DNA of 64,000 nt from JAUNSR01 sp036655355 (GTDB taxonomy: Bacteria; Bacteroidota; Bacteroidia; Bacteroidales; JAUNSR01). The DNA lies in assembly GCA_036655355.1 (NCBI GenBank), contig JAVVQG010000005.1, positions 124,001 to 188,000 of the forward strand. Reading direction: 5' to 3'. The translations under genes were made by a program, and so were the position numbers. The notes under the pieces are model-generated. The model made no database searches. It had not been told where the DNA came from and worked only from the letters and a program-made list of their open reading frames with translations. Shown one piece after another: positions 1 to 9,350 of the stretch (its first letter is position 1; each line of letters begins with the position of its first letter).

Positions 1-1086
1 AATTTAGCAGGAGGAGGAGGTCCTCAAGTTGCGGATTCCATTTGTAGGTCATTAGTGGCTTTTGAACAACATAAATTTTGTGTGGTACTACCATCTTCTA
101 TGAAGTTAACAAAGTTAATGCTTGAGTCATTTCCTAATACAGATACAGTTCTATATGATTATCCACATAAGGACTACAAGTCCTTGTTGACTGGCCGAAA
201 TGATTTCTTAGATACAATCGTTGAAGAAAAAAAAATTGATTGTGTCTTAACTGTATTCGGTCCAATGAAGTGGATACCCAAATGTAAACATGTATGTGGT
301 TTTGCTCTGGCTCAGATAGTTGTGCCTGAATCTCCATTTTTTACAAGAATGTCAAAAATAGAAAGATTTAAGTGGAAGTTTACGACTATCTTTTGGGCAA
401 AACTCTTCGAAAGGTCAAATGTGTTATATACTGAGAATCCTTTTATATCAGAGCGTGTACAGAATCTTTTCCCCAATAAAAAGATCTATACTGTTTCAAA
501 TTATTATAATCAGGTTTTTGAAGAAGGATCTAAAAGGAATTATCTTAAAATTCATTCTTTTACTGGAGTTCAATTCCTTGATATTACATCCTCCCGACCA
601 CACAAAAATATAAAAATAGCTCTTGACATCGCAGAGATCTGGTATAAAACGAAACCTTCGTTTAAAGCCCGCTTTATATTTACTCTTGCAAAAGAAGATT
701 TTCCGCCAATTCCTAGCTATTTAAAGAATTATTTCTATTTTATTGGAAAGGTGGATATCGCTCAGTGTCCATCGTTATATGAGCAATGTGATGTGGTATT
801 TCAACCAACGTTGTTAGAGTGTTTTACTGCCACTTATCCAGAAGCGATGTTTATGAAACGGCCTATTGTTACAACCGATCTTGAATTCGCACATGGGTTA
901 TGTGGCGAAAGTGCTTGTTATTATTCAGCGGAGTCTCCTGAAGACGCAGCGTCAAAATTATATAAAGTAGCGACTGACGAGAATTACCGGGAATTGCTTA
1001 TTCAAAAGGGAATGGTTCAATTGTTTAAATTTAATAATTATACCGAGAGGGCTGCTAAGTTATTGCAGATATGTGAATCAATATAA
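1..1086 (+). CDS. Glycosyltransferase, GT4-like (5' end outside window)
   Basis: The reading frame is open from base 1, so the gene begins before the window. The GTG at 55 is internal: the codons before it read GGGGPQVADS, the glycine-rich nucleotide-sugar loop expected near the N-terminus of a GT4/GT-B enzyme. The C-terminal half has an E-x7-E pattern (ECFTATYPE, about residues 255-263 counted from the GTG), the donor-binding signature of retaining GT4 enzymes. It probably transfers one sugar of the repeat unit at the cytoplasmic membrane. The next gene starts 11 bases after its stop, which suggests one operon. Codon use is strongly AT-rich. Family is well supported; donor and acceptor are unknown. 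Confidence 0.85.
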   Translation, partial: NLAGGGGPQVADSICRSLVAFEQHKFCVVLPSSMKLTKLMLESFPNTDTVLYDYPHKDYKSLLTGRNDFLDTIVEEKKIDCVLTVFGPMKWIPKCKHVCGFALAQIVVPESPFFTRMSKIERFKWKFTTIFWAKLFERSNVLYTENPFISERVQNLFPNKKIYTVSNYYNQVFEEGSKRNYLKIHSFTGVQFLDITSSRPHKNIKIALDIAEIWYKTKPSFKARFIFTLAKEDFPPIPSYLKNYFYFIGKVDIAQCPSLYEQCDVVFQPTLLECFTATYPEAMFMKRPIVTTDLEFAHGLCGESACYYSAESPEDAASKLYKVATDENYRELLIQKGMVQLFKFNNYTERAAKLLQICESI

Positions 1087-1097
1087 TATCGTGAATT

Positions 1098-2390
1098 ATG
1101 GAAAGAAAATATATAATTGTGCCAGATTGCTATGACTACAATAGAGGAGATCAGGCATTAGTATGGGAAACGATAAGGTTAGCCCAAGACTCTGGTTTTA
1201 AAGGAGTTTTTTATGTACAGGGCGACGATGAAACATGTAAACAGAGTGTTGATTTTGGCTGTAAAACCTTTCGGCCATTGTTGCCTCATCCATCCCGTAA
1301 TAAAAAAACCAATAATGTACATTATGGATTGAGTCTATTATTAAAATGGGGTTTGGTTGCAGCGTTTGATTTTGTGAGGTCTTTATATATCTTGCTCATC
1401 GCAAATTGTCCAAAGCTATATTGGACTCTTCCAGACGAACTAAGAACAACCATAGAGTTATACAAAAGTTCTAATGGACTTTTTGTTAAGGGTGGTGGTT
1501 TTTTGCAAACTTTCGGTAAAATAACAGATCCTTATTTTACATATTATCATATTTATTCTTTGCTCTTTGCTAATCGTATTGGGTTACCCATTTTTGTAAT
1601 GCCAAATTCATTTGGCCCACTAGACGGATTTTTAGTAAAATGGCAAGTAAAGAAGGCATTAAGTATGTGTAAAGTAATTTATTGTAGAGAGTCAATTTCT
1701 TTTGAATATATGAAAAAGACATTCCCGTCAATACAGTTTACTCTGACTAAAGATCTTGGCTTCTATCTTGAAAAGATCTCAAATTCAAAGAAGTACGCCT
1801 TTTGGTCTGATAAAAAAAACGTTGTTGCAATAACTGTGAGACCATATAGATTTCCCGAGCATAAAAGCGGAGAATCTGCTTTATATAAAAAATACAAAGA
1901 TACAATTTGCCAATTTTGTACATATTTAATCGATCATGATTTTTATCCGGTATTGATCCAACATACTTTAGCAGTAAATGCTCATGAAGACGATTTAACT
2001 GCAATTAGAGAAATAGCTATAAACCTTCCAAAGGAGAAATATGACATATTTATTAATGACACATATAATTGCCAACAATTGAAATCTATATACTCTAATG
2101 TAGATTATATAGTCGGAACACGCTTCCATTCTGTGATTTTTTCTAATGCTTCAAAAATACCAGCATTATCTATTGCATATGGTGGAAATAAAAGTAGAGG
2201 TATTATGAGAGATATTGAAATGGAAGACTTTGTTATTGATATAGACAAAGTTAGTCCTGGTGAAATGATTGAAAAATTCAAAATGATCATTAGTAATCGA
2301 GACTCAATAATAGAAGGTTTGTCATTATTAATAGAGAATCTGAACTCTGAAAGAAAAAAGGTAATAGAGCAACTTAAAGAACTAAATTAA
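1098..2390 (+). CDS. Polysaccharide pyruvyl transferase family protein
   Basis: This 430-residue protein resembles the PF04230 pyruvyltransferase family, which adds ketal-linked pyruvate from phosphoenolpyruvate to a sugar of a surface polysaccharide. The N-terminus carries the family pattern YNRGDQALVWE. The middle has FVKGGGFLQTF (GGG motif). The C-terminal half has GTRFHSVIFS followed by AYGGNKSRG, the usual second-domain signature. No signal peptide is seen, so it is cytoplasmic. It lies between two glycosyltransferases, with a 1-base gap to the next gene. Family assignment is good; actual pyruvylation is inferred, because some relatives have other roles. Confidence 0.85.
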   Translation: MERKYIIVPDCYDYNRGDQALVWETIRLAQDSGFKGVFYVQGDDETCKQSVDFGCKTFRPLLPHPSRNKKTNNVHYGLSLLLKWGLVAAFDFVRSLYILLIANCPKLYWTLPDELRTTIELYKSSNGLFVKGGGFLQTFGKITDPYFTYYHIYSLLFANRIGLPIFVMPNSFGPLDGFLVKWQVKKALSMCKVIYCRESISFEYMKKTFPSIQFTLTKDLGFYLEKISNSKKYAFWSDKKNVVAITVRPYRFPEHKSGESALYKKYKDTICQFCTYLIDHDFYPVLIQHTLAVNAHEDDLTAIREIAINLPKEKYDIFINDTYNCQQLKSIYSNVDYIVGTRFHSVIFSNASKIPALSIAYGGNKSRGIMRDIEMEDFVIDIDKVSPGEMIEKFKMIISNRDSIIEGLSLLIENLNSERKKVIEQLKELN

Positions 2391-2391
2391 G

Positions 2392-3678
2392 ATGAAGATA
2401 CTGACAATATCCCTAAATGCATGGAATGACACAATGGCAACTGGGAATACATTTTCAAATTTCTTTCAAAATCTTGGACCTCAGGACAGAATTGCTAATA
2501 TTTTTTGTAGAGAAGAACCTGTAAATAATAATGTCTGTCATTTATATTATAAAGTGACAGAAAAAGATCAGATAAAGAACTTTTGGCGCAAAAACAATTG
2601 TGGGAATGAATTTGAGGTGCATATCCAACAACAATTCCAAGCTTCAATCTTACAAAAAAATAATTCTCGCCTCAAGCAAAGTATTAATAGGTCACTTCAG
2701 CTATATCGGCCTGGATTATTATTGTTTTTTAGAGAGTTTTTATGGGCCTTGAATATTTGGAAATCTGAACGACTAAAAGCTTTTTTGAGAGAATTCAATC
2801 CGGATGTTATTTATATGCATGGGCACAATAATATTTACATGCATAAATTATTATGGTATTGTCAGCATATTACAGGCGCTAAGGTTGCGATATATTTTGG
2901 TGATGATATGTATAATTACAAAGGAGAGAGATTTATCAAACACCTCTATCATAAAATCTATCAAAGACAACTGGGTTTTACGATTAATCATGCAGATATC
3001 TTATTTGGTGGATCTCCTAAATTGGTATCAGAATATGGCTCTATTTTTGGGAAAAAGTTTAATCTGCTAATAAAGTGCTGTGATAATATTGGTGGTTCGC
3101 AGCCTAGATATATTTCATATCCCATCACTTTAATGTATGCAGGCAATTTGCTGTATGGAAGAGATAAATGCCTAGTAGATGTAGTTAATGTTATTAAATC
3201 TATTAATGAAGAAAAATCTATCTTCCAATTGCATGTATACACAGCGACATATACAAATAATGAAACAACGGCATGTTTGAATGATTGCAAAAATTCATTC
3301 CTTCATGCATCTAAACCATTTTCTGAAATATGCAAATTATTAAATGAAACAGATTTGGCTCTATTTGTTGAATCCTTTAATTATAACTATAAAAAACAAA
3401 CAAGACTATCGTTTTCAACAAAAATAATCGATTATTTTCAGTCTAATTCAGCTATTCTTTCTTATGGTCCCTTAGATGTTTCATCTATAGACTATTTGAA
3501 TCGCTCAAATGTATCTTTTGTAGCCTCTTCAATTCAAGAACTTAAAAATATTTTGATACAAATTAAGAATAATCCAAGTCAGATTAATGATATGATGAAG
3601 AGAAAATACGATTATGCCTTAAAATATCATACAACTCCTACATTGGTTGACGGATTGCGTGAATTGAGAATAAATTAG
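2392..3678 (+). CDS. Glycosyltransferase, GT4-like
   Basis: The product is 428 residues, cytoplasmic, with the overall layout of a GT-B glycosyltransferase. An N-terminal Rossmann-like half begins with a beta strand (MKILTISLNAWND), and a second half contains LMYAGNLLYGRDKC, the position where GT4 enzymes start their donor-binding domain. The usual E-x7-E motif is not clear: the matching stretch reads ALFVESFNY followed by STKIIDYFQS, as in more divergent members. It starts 1 base after the upstream stop and ends 2 bases before the polymerase gene, so it is in the same operon. The donor sugar cannot be told. Confidence 0.72.
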   Translation: MKILTISLNAWNDTMATGNTFSNFFQNLGPQDRIANIFCREEPVNNNVCHLYYKVTEKDQIKNFWRKNNCGNEFEVHIQQQFQASILQKNNSRLKQSINRSLQLYRPGLLLFFREFLWALNIWKSERLKAFLREFNPDVIYMHGHNNIYMHKLLWYCQHITGAKVAIYFGDDMYNYKGERFIKHLYHKIYQRQLGFTINHADILFGGSPKLVSEYGSIFGKKFNLLIKCCDNIGGSQPRYISYPITLMYAGNLLYGRDKCLVDVVNVIKSINEEKSIFQLHVYTATYTNNETTACLNDCKNSFLHASKPFSEICKLLNETDLALFVESFNYNYKKQTRLSFSTKIIDYFQSNSAILSYGPLDVSSIDYLNRSNVSFVASSIQELKNILIQIKNNPSQINDMMKRKYDYALKYHTTPTLVDGLRELRIN

Positions 3679-3680
3679 TA

Positions 3681-4721
3681 ATGGATATTTATATTATTTT
3701 TTTTACTTTGCTTGCAATAGTTTCTGTAGCAAACCAACAATCAAAGAATGTTGGAAGATATATAATTGCGCTTTTTTTGTTTATTTTGATAGGATGTCGT
3801 GATAATATGGTAGGTCCTGATACAGAATCATATATAGATTATTTCCTTCAGCTTTCACAGTGTTCTTTAATGAATTTGAAGAATGATAGTATTTTTATTA
3901 AAGAGCCATTATTTGCTTTATACACTTGGTGCCTTTGCTTTGTTTCTTCCGAATACTGGTTTTATCTGCTAGTGTCTTCTATATTTCCAGTTGTTGCAAT
4001 ATATAGAACACTAAAAATATATAACAAATCGGGAGTAGATAATTTTATTTCAATATTGACTCTGTTTGTATTGGGCATAGCCTCTTTTTTTATGTCAGGG
4101 ATGCGCCAAACGATGGCAATGTCCATTGTTTTGTATGCATATCCTACTTTTTGTAACAGAGAAAATATCAAGTTTATTATTTTTGTGGTTATTGCAAGTT
4201 TATTCCATAATAGTGCAATACTATTCCTTCTCTGTTATGTTGCTAGATACATGACGTTGGATTACAAAAATTTGGTTTATGTTATAGTAGCTGCATTTAT
4301 GGGGACAGTAGTATCCCAAGGGGACATTCAGCATTATGTTAGTCTTATCTTTTCTGATAGATTCAGTATCTATGGAGATTACCATACAGAAACTTTGTCA
4401 TATAGCGGTTTTTTTATCCAACTTTTTTTGTTTAGCTTCTGCTATGCGTTTAGAAATAATCTTAAAGATAATGAAAGCCACGTAATTATGAATATCGTGA
4501 CATTTGGATTAATATTCCAGGCTTTTAGCACAGTTTTAGCAGAAATGTTCCGACTATCAATGTACTTCTCTTTATTTTATATCATTCTAATTCCTAGAGC
4601 TATTAATTGCAATACTAAATTCAGATCAATGTTAAAGATTGCATTCGTCTCTATTTTCTTGGTATATCTCTTCTTTATTTCTTCAACTTACCTTCCTAAT
4701 TTTAAGTCGGCATTGATTTGA
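3681..4721 (+). CDS. EpsG/Wzy-like polysaccharide polymerase
   Basis: A 346-residue integral membrane protein with about ten hydrophobic segments. The family mark is the early loop GCRDNMVGPDTESYIDYF, matching the R-x-x-x-G-x-D-x-x-x-Y pattern of EpsG-type polymerases, and SGMRQTMAMSIVLYAY in the middle, the conserved R-Q region. EpsG proteins join repeat units on the periplasmic face of the inner membrane. It starts 2 bases after the preceding glycosyltransferase and is the last intact gene before the insertion sequence. It probably polymerises the left cluster's glycan. A second EpsG-like gene lies at 47722-48900. Confidence 0.85.
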   Translation: MDIYIIFFTLLAIVSVANQQSKNVGRYIIALFLFILIGCRDNMVGPDTESYIDYFLQLSQCSLMNLKNDSIFIKEPLFALYTWCLCFVSSEYWFYLLVSSIFPVVAIYRTLKIYNKSGVDNFISILTLFVLGIASFFMSGMRQTMAMSIVLYAYPTFCNRENIKFIIFVVIASLFHNSAILFLLCYVARYMTLDYKNLVYVIVAAFMGTVVSQGDIQHYVSLIFSDRFSIYGDYHTETLSYSGFFIQLFLFSFCYAFRNNLKDNESHVIMNIVTFGLIFQAFSTVLAEMFRLSMYFSLFYIILIPRAINCNTKFRSMLKIAFVSIFLVYLFFISSTYLPNFKSALI

Positions 4722-4852
4722 TCATATTTATTGTGGATGATAGTATTAACTTGAAGTATTTATGTGCTTCCCCATAAATGTGTACTTTCCCATAAATCAG
4801 ACAGATGTAAATTAGACATAAATATTTAATTTTATGATAGGAGGAAGAAACA

Positions 4853-5131
4853 ATGAAAAAGACTAAGCACACAGAAAGTGAAATGGTTAAGGCCATTCAG
4901 AAGTTAGAAAGCGGAATTCAAGCAGATGTAGTTACCCGAGAATACGGAATTTGAAGAGCGACTCTCTATAATTGGAAGTCGAAATACAGCGGAATGGAAG
5001 TTAGCCAGGTTACACGGTTGAAAGAATTAGAGGAAGAAAATCGAAGATGGAAGCAGATGTATGCAGATCTGGCACTCGACAATAAAATTCTACGGGATGT
5101 CATCGAAAAAAACTATAGAGCCCGAGGTTAA
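4853..5131 (+). pseudogene. Transposase OrfA remnant (IS3 family) with in-frame stop
   Basis: Translation from ATG 4853 gives an IS3 OrfA (helix-turn-helix DNA-binding subunit). It is interrupted at codon 34 by TGA (4952-4954), where relatives continue through the recognition helix. After the stop the frame resumes with RATLYNWKSKYSGM and a leucine-zipper-like part ending KILRDVIEKN. A good ribosome-binding site (aggagga, 4839-4845) precedes the start. Only the single nonsense codon spoils this frame. Confidence 0.8.
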
Positions 5132-5946
5132 AAAGGAAATTACTACAGAGATCATTCAAGAATATTCGGTCAGCATCGCTCGGGCGTGCCGGCTAATGAT
5201 GATTCACCGATCTTATTTCTATTATATCGAAAAGAAAGATGATTACGAAGTAAGTGTTGCCATAAAAGAAGCATCTGAATTTGGCGATGGATTTTGGAAA
5301 ATATTTGCCAGAATCCGGCGGAGTGGTAAAAATTGGAATCATAAGAAAGTATATCGTGTATACAAATCCATGTGTTACAACAAACGATCTAAGCTCAAAA
5401 AAGATTACCGGCAAGAGTTAAGAATCCGCTGGTAACACCCCAACGACCAAACCATATCTGGTCAATGGATTTTGTAAGTGATACACTGGAAAGTGGCCGT
5501 AAATTCAGGGTATTAAATATTCTAGATGATTTCGATCGGTCTGCTGTAGCTCAGGAAATATCCATGTCGATGCCGGTGAACGCGTAATTCGAATCCTTGA
5601 AAAGATTATCTGGATAAAAGGGAAACCTGAAAATATAAGATGTGATAATGGTCCAGAATTTATATCCAATAAATTTCAGGATTGGTGCAAAGCGAACGAT
5701 ATTACTATAAAGTATACTCAGCCCGGATGCCCTACCCAAAATAGCTTCGTTAATAGATTTAATGGGAGTTATAGGCGTGCTATCCTGGATGCCTATATTT
5801 TTCGGAATTTGAATGATGTACGCGAATTGACAGAATCCTGGATGACGGATTATAATGAAAATCGCCCACATTATTCATTGGGTGACATGTCTCCCAATGA
5901 ATACAGACGTGAGTATGAATTTAAAAATGTAACTTTAGCTGTCTAA
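5110..5946 (+). pseudogene. Transposase OrfB remnant (IS3 family, rve integrase) with two frameshifts
   Basis: The DDE integrase subunit is spread over three frames. The first part (EVKKEITTEII to RQELRIRW) stops at 5435. The second part (TPQRPNHIWSMDFV to MSMPVNA) stops at 5585-5587. The third part (ERVIRILEK to FKNVTLAV) runs from about 5578 to 5946. The catalytic Asp residues remain in SMDFV and RCDNGPEF. The third acidic residue, expected 35 residues after the second Asp, is Asn in VNRFNGSYRR where relatives have Glu. The transposase is therefore dead both by frameshift and by loss of a catalytic residue. Confidence 0.82.
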
Positions 5947-6004
5947 TTTAATACCGTCCGAAAAAGGGGAAGCGGACACTATCACCGGAAAGAATCCAAA
6001 TTGT

Positions 6005-6048
6005 CCAAGATCGTCTTAATGATAGGCCAGAAAACGTCTTGGCTTTTT
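6005..6048 (+). terminator. Possible intrinsic terminator after the insertion sequence
   Basis: The arms ccaagatcgt (6005-6014) and acgtcttgg (6034-6042) pair over 9 bp with one bulged T. They are followed by cttttt. The hairpin lies between the dead IS element and the ATP-grasp gene and may separate transcription of the two parts of the left cluster. The loop is long (19 bases), so the call is tentative. Confidence 0.4.
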
Positions 6049-6100
6049 AATACCAAACGAGAAATTTGAACAAGTTATTAATCAGCAACTTGCATTTGTA

Positions 6101-6120
6101 AGTTGAATTCAGCATATTAA
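6101..6120 (+). repeat. 20-bp repeat, copy 1 (agttgaattcagc...)
   Basis: The 20 bases beginning agttgaattcagc match 18 of 20 bases at 9711-9730, in the same orientation. The two copies bracket the ATP-grasp, SDR and GT4 genes. The copies could be remnants of a recombination event or of a shared decayed sequence. Nothing else links them. Confidence 0.45.
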
Positions 6121-6132
6121 AAATATACAGCA

Positions 6133-7278
6133 ATGAACAATCGATACAACGGGCATTTGTGCATCGTATTTGCTCTCGAGCATTACAACCCTCTGAATAT
6201 GATTCGCGCTCTTGGCGAGAATGGTATCAATCCAGTATATATATCAGTAAAGCGTCATTATGAGGTGGCTACCAAGAGTAAGTATATTTCTGAGTTACAT
6301 CGGGTGGATTCTGTTGAGGATGGTTTCAGGCTGCTTATAGTGCAGTATGGTCATTTGGCAGAGGAGACAGGCAAGAAACCATACATTGTATTCTCTGACG
6401 ATAAGACGGTGGGTTACTTTGACCTCCACTATGATGAGTGGAAGGATAAGTTCATCACTTACAATGCTGGTTGCAATGGCCGCATCAATGCGTTTATGGA
6501 TAAGTACGAAATCCAGCAATGTGCAAAGCGCCATGGTTTCAATGTACTCGACTCATATGTGATCAGCAAAAAGGATGAGTTGCCTAATAATCTTTGGTAC
6601 CCTATCATCACGAAGGATATATCGCCTAACTCTGGTAGTTGGAAGGCTGATGTGTATATCTGCCAAAATGAACATGAGCTACGTGAAGCTATTGTAAAGA
6701 TTGAAAGTCCACTCATTATGATTCAGCACTTCGTAGATAAGCAGAATGAAATGGCTTTGGAGGGCTACTCCATAAACAAGGGCAAGGAAATTCAAATTGT
6801 GACTGAGATGAAATGGAAGTACCTTATTCAGGGTTATTACAGTCCTTATCACGATGTGAAGATGTTCGAGGATAAGGAGATGGAGAAGAAGCTTCAAGCA
6901 ATATTTGAGGAGATTGGTTTCGAAGGTGTGTTTGAGGTAGAATTTCTCATTGATAAGGATGGGTCTTACTACTTTATGGAAACCAACTTCCGTGCTTCCG
7001 CTTGGAATCCAACAGGTAAGTTCGCAGGTATGCCATTGCCTTTCCTTTGGATTAAGGGAATGGAAAATGGCTGCATCGATCTAGCAGATCGCAAGGAATT
7101 TGAGCCTTTTACATCTATGAGTGAGGTGATTGATTATGCAAAGCGTGTAGAAGGTGGTATGTGCTCTCTCGCTGAATGGCTTCGCGATTTCAAGGATGCC
7201 AAGTGTGTATATATCTATGACAAGGAAGACCGTGGTCCTTGGGACGAAGTGATTAAGAATTGGGAGAATTTTAAGTAA
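6133..7278 (+). CDS. ATP-grasp domain protein of the polysaccharide cluster
   Basis: A 381-residue cytoplasmic protein of the carbamoyl-phosphate-synthase-like ATP-grasp type. The central part holds NNLWYPIITKDISPNSGSW, the strand and loop that bind ATP. The C-terminal part holds FEVEFLIDKDGSYYFMETNFR (about residues 268-290, given here in full context of its Mg-binding Glu residues and terminal N-F-R). Such enzymes join a carboxylate to an amine using ATP, so it may attach an amino acid or other acid to an amino sugar. It is followed after 1 base by an SDR. GC content is visibly higher than in the genes before the IS. Substrate unknown. Confidence 0.78.
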   Translation: MNNRYNGHLCIVFALEHYNPLNMIRALGENGINPVYISVKRHYEVATKSKYISELHRVDSVEDGFRLLIVQYGHLAEETGKKPYIVFSDDKTVGYFDLHYDEWKDKFITYNAGCNGRINAFMDKYEIQQCAKRHGFNVLDSYVISKKDELPNNLWYPIITKDISPNSGSWKADVYICQNEHELREAIVKIESPLIMIQHFVDKQNEMALEGYSINKGKEIQIVTEMKWKYLIQGYYSPYHDVKMFEDKEMEKKLQAIFEEIGFEGVFEVEFLIDKDGSYYFMETNFRASAWNPTGKFAGMPLPFLWIKGMENGCIDLADRKEFEPFTSMSEVIDYAKRVEGGMCSLAEWLRDFKDAKCVYIYDKEDRGPWDEVIKNWENFK

Positions 7279-7279
7279 A

Positions 7280-8128
7280 ATGAATGTTTTGATTTTTGGT
7301 GCAGGTAGTTACATTGGAGAGCATTATCGAGAGGCATTAGAGACAAGAGGTCACCAGCTTACAATGATTGACACCATTAAAGTTAAACCAGAAGACATTG
7401 ACTTTTCCGGAATAGATACAGTGATCAATGTTGCTGGTATTGCTCATATAAAGATCTCTTCAGATATGGAAGATCTCTTCTATAAAGTAAATACCCACCT
7501 TGCTATTGACCTTTGCAAAGAGGCTAAAATTCATGGAGTGAAGCACTACATATACATGAGTAGCATGAATGTATATGGCGACACTTCAGAATGTATTTGT
7601 AGTAGAGATCAGGAAAAACCTAAGAACTTCTATGGTAAGAGCAAATGGCTTGCAGATAAAGGTATCCACGAATTAGAATCAGATTGTTTTAAGGTTGCTT
7701 CTGTTCGTCCACCTGTTGTATACAGTAAAGGATGCAAAGGAAATTTCGTTCTTCTAGCAAAACTTTCTAATCTATTTTTTATATTCCCTTCTTTTAAGAA
7801 TACCAAGAGCATGATATTTATTGATAACCTTTGTAATTTTATGTGTGAATTAGTTGAAAATGGTGATGGAGGATATTTTCATCCGCAAAATGCACAACAC
7901 ACTAATATTACAGAAATTATTAAAGAAGTTCGTGCTGCAATGGGGAAGAAGACACTTATCATCCCTGGTTTCGGATGGGCAGTTAAACTTCTTATGAAGT
8001 TGAGTCATAAAGCACATAGAGCATTTGCAGACGATTATTACAGCCTTGAGTTCTCAAAATATAGAGATAATACATATTGTTCAATTGATTTCAAAAAGTC
8101 GATAAAAAAATCGATAGTAGAATTATGA
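7280..8128 (+). CDS. NAD-dependent epimerase/dehydratase (extended SDR)
   Basis: This 282-residue Rossmann-fold enzyme starts MNVLIFGAGSYIGE, giving the G-x-x-G-x-x-G nucleotide-binding loop at residues 7-13. The catalytic YGKSK (Y-x-x-x-K) follows the SSMNVYG strand. It belongs to the group acting on nucleotide sugars as epimerase, dehydratase or reductase. The start lies 1 base after the ATP-grasp stop, and the end overlaps the next gene by 4 bases (ATGA type), so translation is coupled. In Bacteroidota clusters such an SDR often makes the sugar used by the nearby priming transferase; that role is inferred. Confidence 0.85.
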   Translation: MNVLIFGAGSYIGEHYREALETRGHQLTMIDTIKVKPEDIDFSGIDTVINVAGIAHIKISSDMEDLFYKVNTHLAIDLCKEAKIHGVKHYIYMSSMNVYGDTSECICSRDQEKPKNFYGKSKWLADKGIHELESDCFKVASVRPPVVYSKGCKGNFVLLAKLSNLFFIFPSFKNTKSMIFIDNLCNFMCELVENGDGGYFHPQNAQHTNITEIIKEVRAAMGKKTLIIPGFGWAVKLLMKLSHKAHRAFADDYYSLEFSKYRDNTYCSIDFKKSIKKSIVEL

Positions 8129-9225
8129 AAAGAGCTTTATTGATTGCCAATTTTAATAGTTTCCATAGACAATTCAATTTGCCATATATTAAAAGACTTT
8201 CCGAAAAAGGGTATCAAGTCTCTCTAGTGTCAGCAGGTGGAAACGAATTTGATGATATTGAAGAGAAATATAATATAGCATTTGATCGTACTCCGTATAA
8301 ACTAAAGAATATAAAATCCTTCTTTAAGTTGAGAAGTGTTTTCTCAACGTATTATGATGTAATATATATAAGCACCTCTGTTATAGGTGCTTTTGGGCGA
8401 TTGGCCCTATTGGGAAAAAAGCATGGCCGAGTCATTTATTCTGCTCATGGATATAACTTCTACAAGGTAAATGGTAAGATCGTTGGGAAAATATACCTTC
8501 CAATAGAAAAATTTCTATCCAAAATATGCGACTGCATCTTCACGATGAATCAAGAAGACTATGAGACAACAATAGAGTACAATTTTCCTTGCAAAGAAAT
8601 CTATAATGTTGATGGTGTCGGCATAGATACCAAGAGATTTGGTAAACCAACTGTTGAAGAAAAGAATACTCTTCGTAAGCAGCATGGATATAGTGAAGAT
8701 ACATTTATATTATTTTATGCTGCTGAATTAACTGAAAGAAAAAATCAGAGGATATTGTTTGATGTTCTTCAAGAATTGATAAAAAAACACAAGAATGTCA
8801 AACTTCTTTTGGCAGGTGCGGGGACTGAAACTGAAAGCTATAAAACAATAGTAGCTGAGAAGGGTTTGAATGAGTATATTGAGTTCCTTGGTTTTAGATG
8901 TGATGTGTCAACGTTGCTTAAGCTTTCGGATGTCCTTTTCGCATCGAGCCTTAATGAAGGTCTTCCTATCAATATGATAGAAGGTCTTGCTACAGGACTT
9001 CCTGTAGTAGCAACAGCAGTAAGAGGACATGTGGATCTTATTGAAAATGGTAGGAATGGATATCTGTTTGATATAGACAGCCCAGTTATGGCAAGCGATA
9101 GTATTTGTAAACTTATCGAGGATAAACTTCTTTATGATAGGTTTTCAGAACAGGCATTAGTGTCATCTCAGATGTATGACATTAATGTAGTCATACATCA
9201 GTATGACAAGATCTTTGGAATATGA
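8125..9225 (+). CDS. Glycosyltransferase, GT4
   Basis: A 366-residue GT-B glycosyltransferase. The second domain starts LFYAAELTERKNQ, and the donor-site motif EGLPINMIE gives a clean E-x7-E. The N-terminal half has SAHGYNFYKVNG, typical of CapM/EpsD-like enzymes that act early on lipid-linked sugars. It overlaps the SDR by 4 bases. Its own TGA lies inside an ATGA that would start the next gene, but that gene is broken (see 9222-9350). It probably adds the second sugar of the repeat unit. Confidence 0.88.
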   Translation: MKRALLIANFNSFHRQFNLPYIKRLSEKGYQVSLVSAGGNEFDDIEEKYNIAFDRTPYKLKNIKSFFKLRSVFSTYYDVIYISTSVIGAFGRLALLGKKHGRVIYSAHGYNFYKVNGKIVGKIYLPIEKFLSKICDCIFTMNQEDYETTIEYNFPCKEIYNVDGVGIDTKRFGKPTVEEKNTLRKQHGYSEDTFILFYAAELTERKNQRILFDVLQELIKKHKNVKLLLAGAGTETESYKTIVAEKGLNEYIEFLGFRCDVSTLLKLSDVLFASSLNEGLPINMIEGLATGLPVVATAVRGHVDLIENGRNGYLFDIDSPVMASDSICKLIEDKLLYDRFSEQALVSSQMYDINVVIHQYDKIFGI

Positions 9226-9350
9226 AAATAAGACTATCCATAGAAAAGACTTTTTGCATTTTACTGTCTTTTACTACTTGTCTTTACAAGGCTGTCGACT
9301 GTTTCTACAGACGCTGGTTACCTAATACGAGCGCTATCAGATCATGCTGA
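9222..9350 (+). pseudogene. Truncated start of a lost gene coupled to the GT4 gene
   Basis: An ATG overlaps the stop of the GT4 gene in the ATGA style seen elsewhere here. The frame runs 42 codons (MKIRLSIEKTFCILLSF...) and then stops at TGA 9348-9350. The hydrophobic start would suit a membrane protein such as an O-antigen polymerase or ligase, but that is a guess from composition only. No continuation is recognised in the other frames. Confidence 0.4.

Larger units (their letters stand above)
4763..5978 (+). mobile_element. Degenerate IS3-family element, IS407-like
   Basis: This is a decayed insertion sequence with two overlapping transposase frames. The right end reads inward as TGTCCGCTTCCCC (complement of 5966-5978). 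The left end at 4763-4773 reads TGTGCTTCCCC, so the terminal inverted repeats still match apart from a 2-base gap. A near-copy of the left end (TGTACTTTCCCATAAA) follows at 4781. The element sits 41 bases downstream of the polymerase gene and separates it from the ATP-grasp gene. Both open frames are broken, so it cannot move itself. Family assignment rests on the OrfA and OrfB remnants; the exact ends are estimated. Confidence 0.78.
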
